Program-made: the position numbers and the translations under genes
Part shown: piece after piece, positions 27,878 through 37,065 of the stretch
Layout of the letters: every line of letters begins with the position of its first letter
Numbering within the stretch: the stretch's first letter is position 1
Origin: Chryseobacterium sp. Leaf404
Lineage (GTDB): Bacteria; Bacteroidota; Bacteroidia; Flavobacteriales; Weeksellaceae
Reading direction: 5' to 3'
NCBI RefSeq assembly: GCF_001424145.1
Contig: NZ_LMQM01000010.1
Location: 1-64,000, forward strand
Length of the DNA: 64,000 nucleotides
The notes under the pieces: model-generated
The model's database searches: none
Seen by the model: only the letters and a program-made list of their open reading frames with translations
What the model was told of the DNA's origin: nothing

Positions 27878-28683
27878 TTGGTAAAAAATTCTTTATCTAT
27901 GGTTTTGCAGCTGTTGTGACGGCATCATGCACAGCAAAGCAGGAGATCAATTACATGACTGATATAGACAATGTAACATTGGATAATGCTGTAAAAAACA
28001 GCCGCAGTACTTTGCAGCCTGGCGATCAGTTGGTAGTGAATATTTCTGCGCGCGATCTGGATGCAGTGAAGCCATTCAACCAAAACTATTCTTCATCTGC
28101 TACAGTGACTCAGTATTCTGCTCCCAGCTCAAACAGCTTGCCGCAGCAGCTTCCTGTTTCAGGACCAACCTATTTAGTAGATACAGATTACAACATTACA
28201 TTTCCTCAGATTGGTAAAATCAGCGTAAGACAGGAAAATATCGAAACATTCAGGGATAAAATGACAGACCTGCTCAGTAAATACATCAAAGATCCTATCG
28301 TAGACGTAAAACTTACAAATTTTAAGGTGTCTTTTGCAGGAGAGGTTGCAAGGCCGGGTACCTATGTAATTCCCGACGGCAGTACAAGTATTTTATCAGC
28401 ACTGGCACTGGCAGGAGATACTACCCCGTATGGCATCAGAACGAATGTTTTGCTTATCAGAAATGTAGACGGTGAAATTACGAAAAACAGAATTGATCTT
28501 ACCAAATCAGATTTCATTAATTCTCCGTATTTTTACCTCAAACAAAATGATATTATCTACGTTCAGCCGAACGCCAACAGAGAGAAAGCAGCCAGGGTAG
28601 ACCCAAATTTAGGTTTATATATCTCGGTATCATCAGTCGTAGCCTCGCTGGTTATCGGTATCATTTCTTTAACAAGAAGATAA
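27874..28683 (+). CDS. wza: Wza-like polysaccharide export lipoprotein, copy 2
   Basis: 269 residues from ATG 27874 (a GTG at 27856 overlaps the putative -7 box). Lipoprotein signal with lipobox TASC, the Poly_export region, FAGEVARPGTYVIPDG SLBB-type segment and the same C-terminal helix as copy 1. Outer-membrane export channel for the locus 2 glycan. About 90% identical to copy 1 by eye, with the mature protein far better conserved than the signal sequence. It is followed after 108 bases by its Wzc partner. Confidence 0.95.
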   Translation: MIGKKFFIYGFAAVVTASCTAKQEINYMTDIDNVTLDNAVKNSRSTLQPGDQLVVNISARDLDAVKPFNQNYSSSATVTQYSAPSSNSLPQQLPVSGPTYLVDTDYNITFPQIGKISVRQENIETFRDKMTDLLSKYIKDPIVDVKLTNFKVSFAGEVARPGTYVIPDGSTSILSALALAGDTTPYGIRTNVLLIRNVDGEITKNRIDLTKSDFINSPYFYLKQNDIIYVQPNANREKAARVDPNLGLYISVSSVVASLVIGIISLTRR

Positions 28684-28791
28684 ACAGTGATAAAGTCAAT
28701 GCTTTTTTGCGCTTGGGATATGCAGGTCAGAATGTGTAAAGTGGCCAATCAGCGTATGAAAAAATTAAAGTCTAAATATTAAACATAAAGA

Positions 28792-31158
28792 GTGGATCAA
28801 AATAATTTGCCTCAACATACCCAAAAAGATTCGATCAATTTAAGAGAAATTCTGAAACCTTACCTTTTCAAATGGTATTGGTTTGTTTTGGGAGTTATTA
28901 TTACAGTGATTATCGCGTGGTTTTATCTCAGATACAGCATGCCTGTTTATGAAACTGAAGCGACACTGCTTATAAAGGAGGTTAAAAAATCTTCCGCTGG
29001 AGCACCGGAAATGTCTGTAATTTCAGAAATCGGAGGTATAGGGAGTATGGGAACCAATTCCGTAGATAACGAAATTGAAATTCTCAAGTCTAAAAAGCTG
29101 ATGATGTCTATTGTGAAAGAGCTTAGTCTTGAGACGAACATTTTTTCTCAGGGAAAGATAAAAGAATATGAGCTCTATCACAATCAGGCACCTTTTATTG
29201 TGCGTGTCATCAGTGAAAAGGAAAACGGATCATATCCTTCCAAAGAAGTAATTGCGAGGGTAGAAAATGGGAAGATTATTCTTGAATGTGAAGATTTTAA
29301 AAAAAATATTGTCACAGATTTTAATAAAACATTAAAAATGCCTTTCGGGGTTATTATGTTTCAGAAAAATCCGAGGTTTGATGTAAAATACTGGAATGGA
29401 TCTACCTACCGCCTCGCTTTCTCCTCTGCAATCAACAGAACCCGTGATCTTTTAAACATGCTTACTGTAGAACTTGTGAAAGATGAAGCTACAGTTTTAA
29501 AAATTGTAATGAATTATCCTGTACCCAGAAAAGCAGAGGATATACTGAACAGGCTTGCTGTAAACTATAACAGGGAAGCTATTTTAGATAAAAATTCAGA
29601 AGCTCAGAAGACTGCAGAGTTTATCGATGGCAGAGTGAAGCTTATAGGAGAAGAGCTGGGAAGAGTTGAAAATCAAAAAGAAGATTTTAAAGAGAAGAAT
29701 AATATTACAGATATTACTTCAGAAGCAGAGCTTTCTCTTAAAGCTGCTGTAGATACAAGACAGACTCAGCTGGAAACTGAATCTCAGCTGGAACTTGTTA
29801 ATAGTCTTTCAAATTATCTCAATAAACAGGGATCGTACCAGATACTGCCCCTGAATGTTGGTTTGGAAGATTCCAAAACATCAGCTGAAATAGGAACATA
29901 CAATCAGCTGATCGCTGAAAGAAACAGACTCCTGGAAGGTTCTACTACACTAAACCCAGTAGTTCAGGATGTTACGAAACAGATTTCTGGCTTGCGTTCT
30001 TCCATTTCTGAAAGTTTAAATAAAAGCCGTGTGGCACTGCAAATCAAAAGGAGTGCTATTTTAGGTGAGCAGAACAGATTATCTGGTAAGATTTCCAGAG
30101 TTCCGGTACAGGAAAAACTGTTCAGAAGTATTGAAAGGCAGCAAACGATTAAGGAGGAGCTGTACCTTCTGTTGCTTCAGAAAAGAGAAGAAGCGGCAAT
30201 TTCACTTGCTATCGCAGCACCAAAAGCACGAATTGTTGATGATGCACTTACCTCACCCGGACCAGTTTCGCCAAAGAGAGAAATAATTTATCTGGGAGCT
30301 TTGTTTTTAGGTCTTATCATTCCTTTTCTGTTTATTTACATCAATGATCTGTTAAATGATAAAGTACTTTCTAAACACGATCTGGAAAAGCTTACAGCCG
30401 GGAAACCTGTAATTGGTGAACTTCCCACTCTTATCAAAGGAGAGCCGGAACTTGTACAGCTCAATGATCTTTCACCCATGGCAGAGGCTTTCAGAATTTT
30501 AATTACCAACATTAATTTTATGTTGCCGAAAAATAAGAAAGGCAATGTGGTTTTTGTCACTTCAACCGTGAAAGGAGAAGGGAAGACTTTTGCGTCAGTA
30601 AATCTTGCGCTTACTCTGGCTACGCCGAGAAAAAAAGTAATTATCATTGGTTCTGATATCAGAAACCCGCAGTTGCAGAGGTATAATGATTCAAGAAAAG
30701 GACTTACAGGTCTTTCTGAATTTATGTATGATGAAACAATGGTTAAAGAATCAATTATTCACCAAACTACTTTTAATCCTTACTGTGACGTCATTTACTC
30801 AGGAGCTATCACACCAAATCCTACAGAATTACTGTCAAACGGAAGATATGAAGAACTGATAGAGTCTTTGAAGCCAGATTACGATTACATTATTCTGGAT
30901 ACAGCACCACTGATGCTCGTTACAGATTCATTCCTGATTGCAGATGTAGCAGATATGACGGTGTATGTTACCCGTTCCAATTACACAGAAAGAGAGCTTA
31001 TCAGTTTCGCCAATGAGCAGATCGAACAGAAGAAAATAAAAAATGTTGCATTTGTTCTCAATGATGTAAACAAGAAAAACAGTGGCTATGGAAATAAGTA
31101 TGGCTACGGTTACGGTGCAAAACAAAAAAGAACCTGGAGAGACTGGTTCAGAAATTAA
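28792..31158 (+). CDS. wzc: Wzc-like polysaccharide co-polymerase / BY-kinase, copy 2
   Basis: 788 residues, GTG start within the same 19-base context as copy 1. Same layout: membrane helices near 30-47 and 495-515, coiled-coil periplasmic domain, kinase with Walker [11 protein letters not shown] (~589), A' [11 protein letters not shown] and B YIILDTAPL, and a C-terminal Tyr cluster YGNKYGYGYG. The tail has fewer tyrosines than copy 1 and ends KRTWRDWFRN. Periplasmic parts differ more from copy 1 than the kinase domain does, which may reflect different glycans or chain lengths. Confidence 0.95.
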   Translation: MDQNNLPQHTQKDSINLREILKPYLFKWYWFVLGVIITVIIAWFYLRYSMPVYETEATLLIKEVKKSSAGAPEMSVISEIGGIGSMGTNSVDNEIEILKSKKLMMSIVKELSLETNIFSQGKIKEYELYHNQAPFIVRVISEKENGSYPSKEVIARVENGKIILECEDFKKNIVTDFNKTLKMPFGVIMFQKNPRFDVKYWNGSTYRLAFSSAINRTRDLLNMLTVELVKDEATVLKIVMNYPVPRKAEDILNRLAVNYNREAILDKNSEAQKTAEFIDGRVKLIGEELGRVENQKEDFKEKNNITDITSEAELSLKAAVDTRQTQLETESQLELVNSLSNYLNKQGSYQILPLNVGLEDSKTSAEIGTYNQLIAERNRLLEGSTTLNPVVQDVTKQISGLRSSISESLNKSRVALQIKRSAILGEQNRLSGKISRVPVQEKLFRSIERQQTIKEELYLLLLQKREEAAISLAIAAPKARIVDDALTSPGPVSPKREIIYLGALFLGLIIPFLFIYINDLLNDKVLSKHDLEKLTAGKPVIGELPTLIKGEPELVQLNDLSPMAEAFRILITNINFMLPKNKKGNVVFVTSTVKGEGKTFASVNLALTLATPRKKVIIIGSDIRNPQLQRYNDSRKGLTGLSEFMYDETMVKESIIHQTTFNPYCDVIYSGAITPNPTELLSNGRYEELIESLKPDYDYIILDTAPLMLVTDSFLIADVADMTVYVTRSNYTERELISFANEQIEQKKIKNVAFVLNDVNKKNSGYGNKYGYGYGAKQKRTWRDWFRN

Positions 31159-31208
31159 TAGAATGATATAAGTTCTGTAACATTTTATAAATACAGAACT
31201 ACATAAAA

Positions 31209-32507
31209 ATGAGTATAAATCATAAAATTGCAGTCATTGGTCTTGGCTACGTGGGTCTACCTCTTGCAAGACTTCTAGCGACAAAATATGCTGTCGTAGG
31301 TTTTGATATCAACCAAGAAAGAGTTTCGGAACTTAATAACGGCAGAGATTCAACTTTAGAGATAGAGGAGGCTCTTCTCAATGCTGTTTTAACAAAAATA
31401 AATCCTTTTCAAAGCGAAACTGAAGGATTGCTCTGCAGTTCTGATATCAAAGATATTTCTGAGGCTACCGTTTACATCATCACGGTTCCCACACCGGTTG
31501 ATAAGCACAACAGACCAGATCTTACGCCACTGTACAAATCTTCAGAAACTGTAGGGAAAGTTTTGAAAAAAGGCGACATCGTAATTTACGAATCTACCGT
31601 ATATCCTGGAGTGACAGAAGAGGAATGCGTTCCTGTTTTAGAGAAAACTTCAGGACTTCAGTTTAATGAGGATTTCTTCGCAGGCTATTCACCGGAAAGA
31701 ATTAATCCCGGCGACAAACTTCATACAGTAGAAAAAATATTGAAGGTGACATCTGGTTCTACGCCAGAAATCGGAAAAATTGTTGATGATTTATACAAAT
31801 CTGTGATTACTGCGGGTACTCATCTCGCTCCCACCATCAAAGTGGCAGAAGCCTCTAAAGTGATTGAAAACTCACAGCGTGATGTAAACATTGCCTTTAT
31901 GAACGAGCTTGCAAAAATATTCTCGCTGATGAATATTGATACCCACGACGTTTTGGAAGCTGCAGGAACGAAATGGAATTTTCTGAAATTTAAACCAGGC
32001 TTGGTAGGCGGTCACTGCATCGGTGTGGATCCTTTTTATCTGGCTCAGAAGGCGCAGGAGATTGGATACTATTCTGAACTTATTTTAAGTGCAAGAAGAC
32101 TGAACGATTCTATGGGCTCTTTTGTAGCATCGCAGGTTATCAAATTAATGATACAGAAGGATATTAAAATAAAAGGAGCTAAGATTTTGAATTTAGGCAT
32201 TACTTTTAAAGAAAATTGTCCCGACATCAGAAACTCTAAAGTAATCGACGTGATTGCAAATCTGGAAGAGTATGGATTTGATGTTCATACCTACGATCCC
32301 TGGGCAGATCATCAGGAGGTTTCTAAAGAGTATGGAATCAGTCTTATCTCTAAAATAAGCAGTTCTGAAAAATATGACGCTATCATTCTTACAGTTTCTC
32401 ACAATGAATTTCAGGATTTAGACCTTAAAGGTCTTCTTACAGAAAACGGTATTATTTACGATGTAAAAGGTAGTTTAAGTAAAGAAATTGCAGACAGAAG
32501 ACTGTAA
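31209..32507 (+). CDS. UDP-HexNAc 6-dehydrogenase (TviB/WbpA type)
   Basis: 432 residues. Nucleotide sugar dehydrogenase: N-terminal NAD fold (IAVIGLGYVGLPLARLL), TVPTPVDKHNRPDLTPL, and the catalytic Cys in GGHCIGVDPFYL. The latter sequence plus the SPERINPGD motif fits the TviB/WbpA/WbpO group that oxidises UDP-GlcNAc or UDP-GalNAc to the uronic acid. It supplies an acidic sugar for the locus 2 glycan and is a candidate source of the substrate of the amidotransferase set at 39372-41888. Confidence 0.9.
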   Translation: MSINHKIAVIGLGYVGLPLARLLATKYAVVGFDINQERVSELNNGRDSTLEIEEALLNAVLTKINPFQSETEGLLCSSDIKDISEATVYIITVPTPVDKHNRPDLTPLYKSSETVGKVLKKGDIVIYESTVYPGVTEEECVPVLEKTSGLQFNEDFFAGYSPERINPGDKLHTVEKILKVTSGSTPEIGKIVDDLYKSVITAGTHLAPTIKVAEASKVIENSQRDVNIAFMNELAKIFSLMNIDTHDVLEAAGTKWNFLKFKPGLVGGHCIGVDPFYLAQKAQEIGYYSELILSARRLNDSMGSFVASQVIKLMIQKDIKIKGAKILNLGITFKENCPDIRNSKVIDVIANLEEYGFDVHTYDPWADHQEVSKEYGISLISKISSSEKYDAIILTVSHNEFQDLDLKGLLTENGIIYDVKGSLSKEIADRRL

Positions 32508-32544
32508 AAAAACTTTAGGTTAATAAAACCTGACAATGTAATCC

Positions 32545-32552
32545 TATATTTG
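32545..32552 (+). promoter_or_regulatory. Candidate -7 box upstream of manC
   Basis: TATATTTG is a full match to TAnnTTTG, 106 bases before the manC ATG in a 150-base gap. The wider 14-mer AATCCTATATTTGT (32540-32553) differs at one position from the one in front of both wza copies, which supports a shared promoter type. No -33 TTG is evident. Confidence 0.5.
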
Positions 32553-32657
32553 TACCATAAAAAAACACCAGATTTTTAGAAAAAAGACCTAAACTTTTTG
32601 CAGAAGAGATGTTTTATAATAAACTCAAAATGTAAAAAGTAAATATTTTGATAGAGC

Positions 32658-33650
32658 ATGAAAATATACAACGTAATATTGTCAGGAGGGGTAGGAAGCA
32701 GGCTTTGGCCCCTTTCAAGAAAAAATCATCCCAAGCAGTTTCTCAAAGTTTTTGAAGGAAAATCTTTGTTTGAATTAACCGCTGAAAGAAATAAAAAAGT
32801 AGTGGATGAACTGATGGTAGTGGGGAATTCTGATCACATCGAGTGGAGCAGAGATTTACTGAAAGACATCGATCTTCCCAAAACATTTGTTACCGAAACC
32901 ATCGCAAGGAATACGGCTGCAGCAATAGGATTTGCCGCTTTGGCAGTACAGCCGGATGATGTATTGATTATTACCCCTTCAGATCATCTGATTCAGAATC
33001 AGGAGGCTTACGAAAAGTCTTTGCTGGAAGCTGTAGAGCTGGCAAAAAGAGATTTCGTAGTGACCTTTGGCGTAGTGCCTACCAAGCCTGAAACGGGATA
33101 CGGATATATAGAATATGAAGGTAAAGATGTGCTTTCATTCAGAGAAAAACCGAATACGGATACTGCCCAGGAATTTTTAGATAAAGGCACATTTTTGTGG
33201 AACTCAGGAATGTTCTGCTTTAAAGCAGGTGTACTCTTAGAAGAACTGAAGAAATACCAGCCGGAAGTCTATGAAAAATCTCTGGAAGCCTGGGAAAAAT
33301 CTGAAAACAATCTGCTGGATGAAGAATCGTGTAAGCAGATCCCTTCAATCAGCATCGATTATGCTGTGATGGAGCGTTCCAGACAGATCAAGGTGGTTCC
33401 TGCCAATTTCAGATGGAATGACTTGGGCTCTTTTGAATCTCTGTACGACTATCTTCGCACGACGGGTCATCCCACAGATGAAAACGGAAATATGGTAATT
33501 GGTACGGAAATTTTCACAGCCTTTGTAGGAATGAAAAACTGCATTTTTGTGCACACACCGGATGCTTTACTGGTTTTACAGAAAGAAAAATCTCAGGATG
33601 TAAAAAAGATTTACAGCCAGCTGGAGAAATATCAGTCTACTTTAAGGTAA
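32658..33650 (+). CDS. manC: Mannose-1-phosphate guanylyltransferase
   Basis: 330 residues: the guanylyltransferase domain alone, without the C-terminal phosphomannose isomerase cupin of bifunctional ManC. Motifs: ILSGGVGSRLWPLSR, ITPSDHLI, and FREKPNTDTAQEFL. Makes GDP-mannose, which gmd and fcl of locus 1 can turn into GDP-L-fucose, so the two loci may share this precursor. It has its own candidate promoter. No phosphomannomutase gene is seen in the window. Confidence 0.93.
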   Translation: MKIYNVILSGGVGSRLWPLSRKNHPKQFLKVFEGKSLFELTAERNKKVVDELMVVGNSDHIEWSRDLLKDIDLPKTFVTETIARNTAAAIGFAALAVQPDDVLIITPSDHLIQNQEAYEKSLLEAVELAKRDFVVTFGVVPTKPETGYGYIEYEGKDVLSFREKPNTDTAQEFLDKGTFLWNSGMFCFKAGVLLEELKKYQPEVYEKSLEAWEKSENNLLDEESCKQIPSISIDYAVMERSRQIKVVPANFRWNDLGSFESLYDYLRTTGHPTDENGNMVIGTEIFTAFVGMKNCIFVHTPDALLVLQKEKSQDVKKIYSQLEKYQSTLR

Positions 33651-33910
33651 ATGCTGTGAATTTTCAATCTGGAGATCTTCTATATAAAATAAACTGAGCA
33701 CAGGGAACTGATTAAGAGAAAAAAAGATTCGCTTTTTGACGAACAAATCAATTTTCAAAGGATTTCAGAGACAGATTGGAGATTATTCAAATGATGAAAA
33801 AAGTTGGTTGGCAGCCAGAGTTTATTTTCAGACTAAGCTCAGGAAGGTGATTTGAAATGCAGTCTGTGAGCATATTTATTTTTCATTAAAAATAAAAACC
33901 AAAGTATATA

Positions 33911-35188
33911 TTGGAATTTTTAAAAGACAAAATTTTAAGGCAGAATTTTTCATATCTGTTTATTTTACAAATTGCTAACTATATTATTCCTCTGTTTTTG
34001 TTTCCGTATCTGGGTAGAATTTTGGGGGCAGAAAATTTTGGAAAAATAATGTTTGCCCAGGCTTTTGTTGCATACTTCGTTTTACTTACAGACTTCGGCT
34101 TCAATGTTTCTTCCACTAAAAATGTTTCAGATTCTTTTAATAAGAAAGATAAAATAAGCAGAATTTTTTGGAATACTTTATTTGCAAAGATGCTCCTGCT
34201 GGGAATCAGCTGTCTGATTTTCATCATTATTATTTTTTCCTTCAGTAAATTTCGCTCTGAAAATATATTATATCTCATAAGTTTTGTAAGTGTTTTATCA
34301 TCTGTTTTTTTGCCTTTGTGGCTGTTCCAGGGTTTAGAAAAAATGGGTGCTTTGGTTCTTGTTAACACAATTCCAAAAATTGTGATGTGCTTTGTGACGG
34401 TTTTAATTGTGAAGACTTCAGATGATTATGTTCTGGCTTTACTTATTCAGGTAATGGCTACTATGGCATCTTCGTTACTGAGCCTGATTATTGTATTTAA
34501 ACTGAAACTTGTTTCTTTTGCAAAACCCACTCTGAAAGAAGCTCTGAAACAGATTCATGATGGATGGCATATTTTTGCCACCAGCCTGTCTACAAATTTA
34601 TATACTACTACAAATACTGTAATTTTAGGATTAATTATTGGCAATGGTGCAGTAGGCATATACTCTGCGGGAGACAAGATTGTTCGCGCTGTCATCGGCC
34701 TTTTATCTTCCACCACGCAGGTGGTATTTCCCAGAGTGAATGCGTATTATCTGGAATCCAAACTAAAAAGTTTTTCTTTCAGCATACAAATGATCAGGGT
34801 AATGTCTGTGATCTGTGTTGTGATAGGATTTCTGCTTTATTTTTTTGCAGGTGAGATTATAGTGCTGGTTTTTAAAAATGGTGATTTTAATAAATCGGTA
34901 GATGTCTTAAAATACTCATGTCTTTTGCCGTTGTTCTCGATTATTAACGGGCTTATCGCTGTCAATATATTTATAACTTTTGGCTTTAAGAGTCAGCTCT
35001 TAAAAATTGTTTTCTTTGGTTGCCTGTTCAGTTTGGTTTGCATTACTCCAATGGTTTATTATCTTGAAGAAATAGGTGCAGTATTGTGCGCAGTTCTTAC
35101 TGAGGTATTGATATTTTTTCTTTTACTGAAGTTTATGAAAACTGAAGTTTTTAAAAATAAGCTCTCAGGAGAAAATAATCTGTTTTAA
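33911..35188 (+). CDS. wzx: Wzx-type oligosaccharide flippase, locus 2
   Basis: 425 residues with about 12 hydrophobic helices. The N-terminus (NFSYLFILQIANYIIPLF followed by PYLGRILGAENFG) is typical of the RfbX/Wzx branch of polysaccharide transporters. It uses a TTG start at 33911; the next in-frame ATG would remove the conserved first helices, so TTG is accepted. A 260-base gap without a supported gene precedes it. It flips the locus 2 repeat unit. Confidence 0.88.
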   Translation: MEFLKDKILRQNFSYLFILQIANYIIPLFLFPYLGRILGAENFGKIMFAQAFVAYFVLLTDFGFNVSSTKNVSDSFNKKDKISRIFWNTLFAKMLLLGISCLIFIIIIFSFSKFRSENILYLISFVSVLSSVFLPLWLFQGLEKMGALVLVNTIPKIVMCFVTVLIVKTSDDYVLALLIQVMATMASSLLSLIIVFKLKLVSFAKPTLKEALKQIHDGWHIFATSLSTNLYTTTNTVILGLIIGNGAVGIYSAGDKIVRAVIGLLSSTTQVVFPRVNAYYLESKLKSFSFSIQMIRVMSVICVVIGFLLYFFAGEIIVLVFKNGDFNKSVDVLKYSCLLPLFSIINGLIAVNIFITFGFKSQLLKIVFFGCLFSLVCITPMVYYLEEIGAVLCAVLTEVLIFFLLLKFMKTEVFKNKLSGENNLF

Positions 35189-35381
35189 AAAAGATCAAAA
35201 ATATTTTAAATAAGGCAAAATTAGGCAGAAAAAAAGATTTGAACTGAAAAATGTGGAAATTCTAAATTGTTTTGGTAAAAAAATCTATGAACATCAAAAA
35301 GTTTAATAAGTAGGTAATTAGTATGATAACTGTAGAAATTGTAGAGGTTTTCCGTCAATCAAAAATTAAAAACATTCTCTC

Positions 35382-36173
35382 ATGAGCTTGCTGATTATTA
35401 CCGCTGCAATAGAAATCAGGAGAAATGATATTTACAGTCTGAATATCAAAGATACAGATGTGAGACTTCAGCAATATTTAGACGCTCTTACCTACGCTGT
35501 AAAAAATTACAAAAATGTAAGTGCTGTTATTTTTTGTGATAATACCAATTATATCTATGACTACAGTGATATAAAGAAGTTAGCAGAAGAAAATAACAAA
35601 AAACTTGAAATTTTATCATTTTTAGGCGATGTGCAGTCTGTTGTTGATTATGGTAAAGGATATGGCGAAGGTGAAATCATGCAGTACATATTTAAAAAAA
35701 GTGAACTGCTGTATGAATATGAATCTTTCTGTAAGCTCACGGGAAGACTTATTGTGAAAAATTTTAATGAGATCAATCTGCATAATGATGACAACAGATT
35801 TATTTATCATTCAGGAAAAATGTACGGAGCTGAGTATTCCTACGTAAGTACAGTGTTTTATAAAATAAACAGGAACACATATCTTAAGTATTTTATCAAT
35901 GCACATCAAAACGTGAAAGACATGGAAAAGAAATATCTGGAAGTTATTTTCTTTCAGGTATTGATTAACAACTCAATAGAGAGCAGGTCTTTCAATACTT
36001 TCCCGGATATTTCGGGTTATTCCGGATCAACCGGAGATCAATATGATTTATCAGGTATAAAATTATTTATGGAGAAAACTTTTAATTTTTTTGGACTGCA
36101 CAACATACAGTCAGGTACTTTTAAAAACATGATAATCAATTGTATCACGCTTGTTAAAAATGCTATTAAATAG
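35382..36173 (+). CDS. Unrecognised capsule-locus protein, possible glycosyltransferase
   Basis: 263 residues, no family confidently recognised. Visible features: an N-terminal LLIITAAIEIRRND strand, YGKGYGEGEIMQYIF, FCKLTGRLIVKNFNE, and a hydrophilic C-terminal half. The G-x-G-Y-G-E-G plus K-x-T-G-R pattern recalls uncharacterised O-antigen proteins thought to be glycosyltransferases. No signal or membrane segment. It lies between flippase and GT2 genes, consistent with a cytoplasmic transferase, but this is inference. Confidence 0.7.
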   Translation: MSLLIITAAIEIRRNDIYSLNIKDTDVRLQQYLDALTYAVKNYKNVSAVIFCDNTNYIYDYSDIKKLAEENNKKLEILSFLGDVQSVVDYGKGYGEGEIMQYIFKKSELLYEYESFCKLTGRLIVKNFNEINLHNDDNRFIYHSGKMYGAEYSYVSTVFYKINRNTYLKYFINAHQNVKDMEKKYLEVIFFQVLINNSIESRSFNTFPDISGYSGSTGDQYDLSGIKLFMEKTFNFFGLHNIQSGTFKNMIINCITLVKNAIK

Positions 36174-36215
36174 AATAAAACGTATTTTCGGTTTTACGAT
36201 GTGTTTTGATACCTT

Positions 36216-36223
36216 TAAATTTG
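36216..36223 (+). promoter_or_regulatory. Candidate -7 box upstream of the GT2 gene at 36292
   Basis: TAAATTTG matches TAnnTTTG in the 118-base gap before 36292. The nearest TTTG upstream is only 7 bases away, too close for a -33 element. May be a chance match. Confidence 0.25.
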
Positions 36224-36291
36224 AAGCCAGGATATAATTGAAATTTTTACAGTTAATTCTTAACTGATTTAATAATTATTACAGAAAGAAG

Positions 36292-37065
36292 ATGAAAACC
36301 CCATTAATATCTATAATTACTGTTGTTTATAACGGTGAAAATACCATCAGGCAGACGATAGAAAGTGTTCTTAATCAGACTTACAAAAATATAGAGTATA
36401 TAATAGTAGACGGAAAAAGCACAGATAAAACTTTAGATATTATAGATGATTATAAAGACAGGATTGCCCATGTCATCAGCGAGAAAGATAAAGGAATCTA
36501 TGATGCTATGAATAAAGGAATTGCTCTTGCAAAAGGTAAAGTAATCGGGCTGATCAATGCAGACGATTATTATGAAAATGATGCTGTTGAGCACATAGCG
36601 CGTCATTACCAGCCAGGTATGGTAAATTACTATGGCGCCATGAGAAGTATTGATGAAGATGGTAAAACCTTTGTGTCACCGCCTGTGCAGCATCTTGATA
36701 AGCTGAAAAGAGGTATGGTTGTGAGCCATCCATCACTGTTTGTAAATAATGAAGTGTATGAAAAATATGGTGTGTTCTCTTTAGATTATAAGGTTGCTGC
36801 AGACTGGGATTTCACCCTGCGCTGTTTCATGAAAGGAGTAACATTTATAAAAATTGAAAAAATTATAAGCAATTTCCGTATTGGAGGAGTGAGTGGCGCA
36901 CTTTCAAAAAAACATCTGAGAGAATTATCTGTTATCAGAAAAAAAAACGGTGCCGCAGGTACTGTAGATTTTTATTATTTGTACGACAGCTTAAGATTTT
37001 TTATATTCGGAAAGCACCTTTACAGATTATTTTTATTAAAGAAAAAAATTACAAATGCCAAGTAG
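36292..37065 (+). CDS. GT2 glycosyltransferase (WcaE-like)
   Basis: 257 residues. GT2 motifs: ISIITVVYNGENTIRQTI, YIIVDGKSTDKT, EKDKGIYDAMNKGI and LINADDYY (DxD). The DKGIYDAMNKG segment is typical of the WcaE-like subgroup. Cytoplasmic transferase of the locus 2 repeat unit; donor unknown. Its 3' end overlaps the Wzy-like gene by 11 bases. Confidence 0.9.
   Translation: MKTPLISIITVVYNGENTIRQTIESVLNQTYKNIEYIIVDGKSTDKTLDIIDDYKDRIAHVISEKDKGIYDAMNKGIALAKGKVIGLINADDYYENDAVEHIARHYQPGMVNYYGAMRSIDEDGKTFVSPPVQHLDKLKRGMVVSHPSLFVNNEVYEKYGVFSLDYKVAADWDFTLRCFMKGVTFIKIEKIISNFRIGGVSGALSKKHLRELSVIRKKNGAAGTVDFYYLYDSLRFFIFGKHLYRLFLLKKKITNAK

Noticed and set aside
33651..33910. Possible decayed gene between manC and the flippase
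   Set aside because: Short readable stretches (such as INFQRISETDWRLF) faintly recall an acetyltransferase start, but frames are broken and too short to support a pseudogene call.
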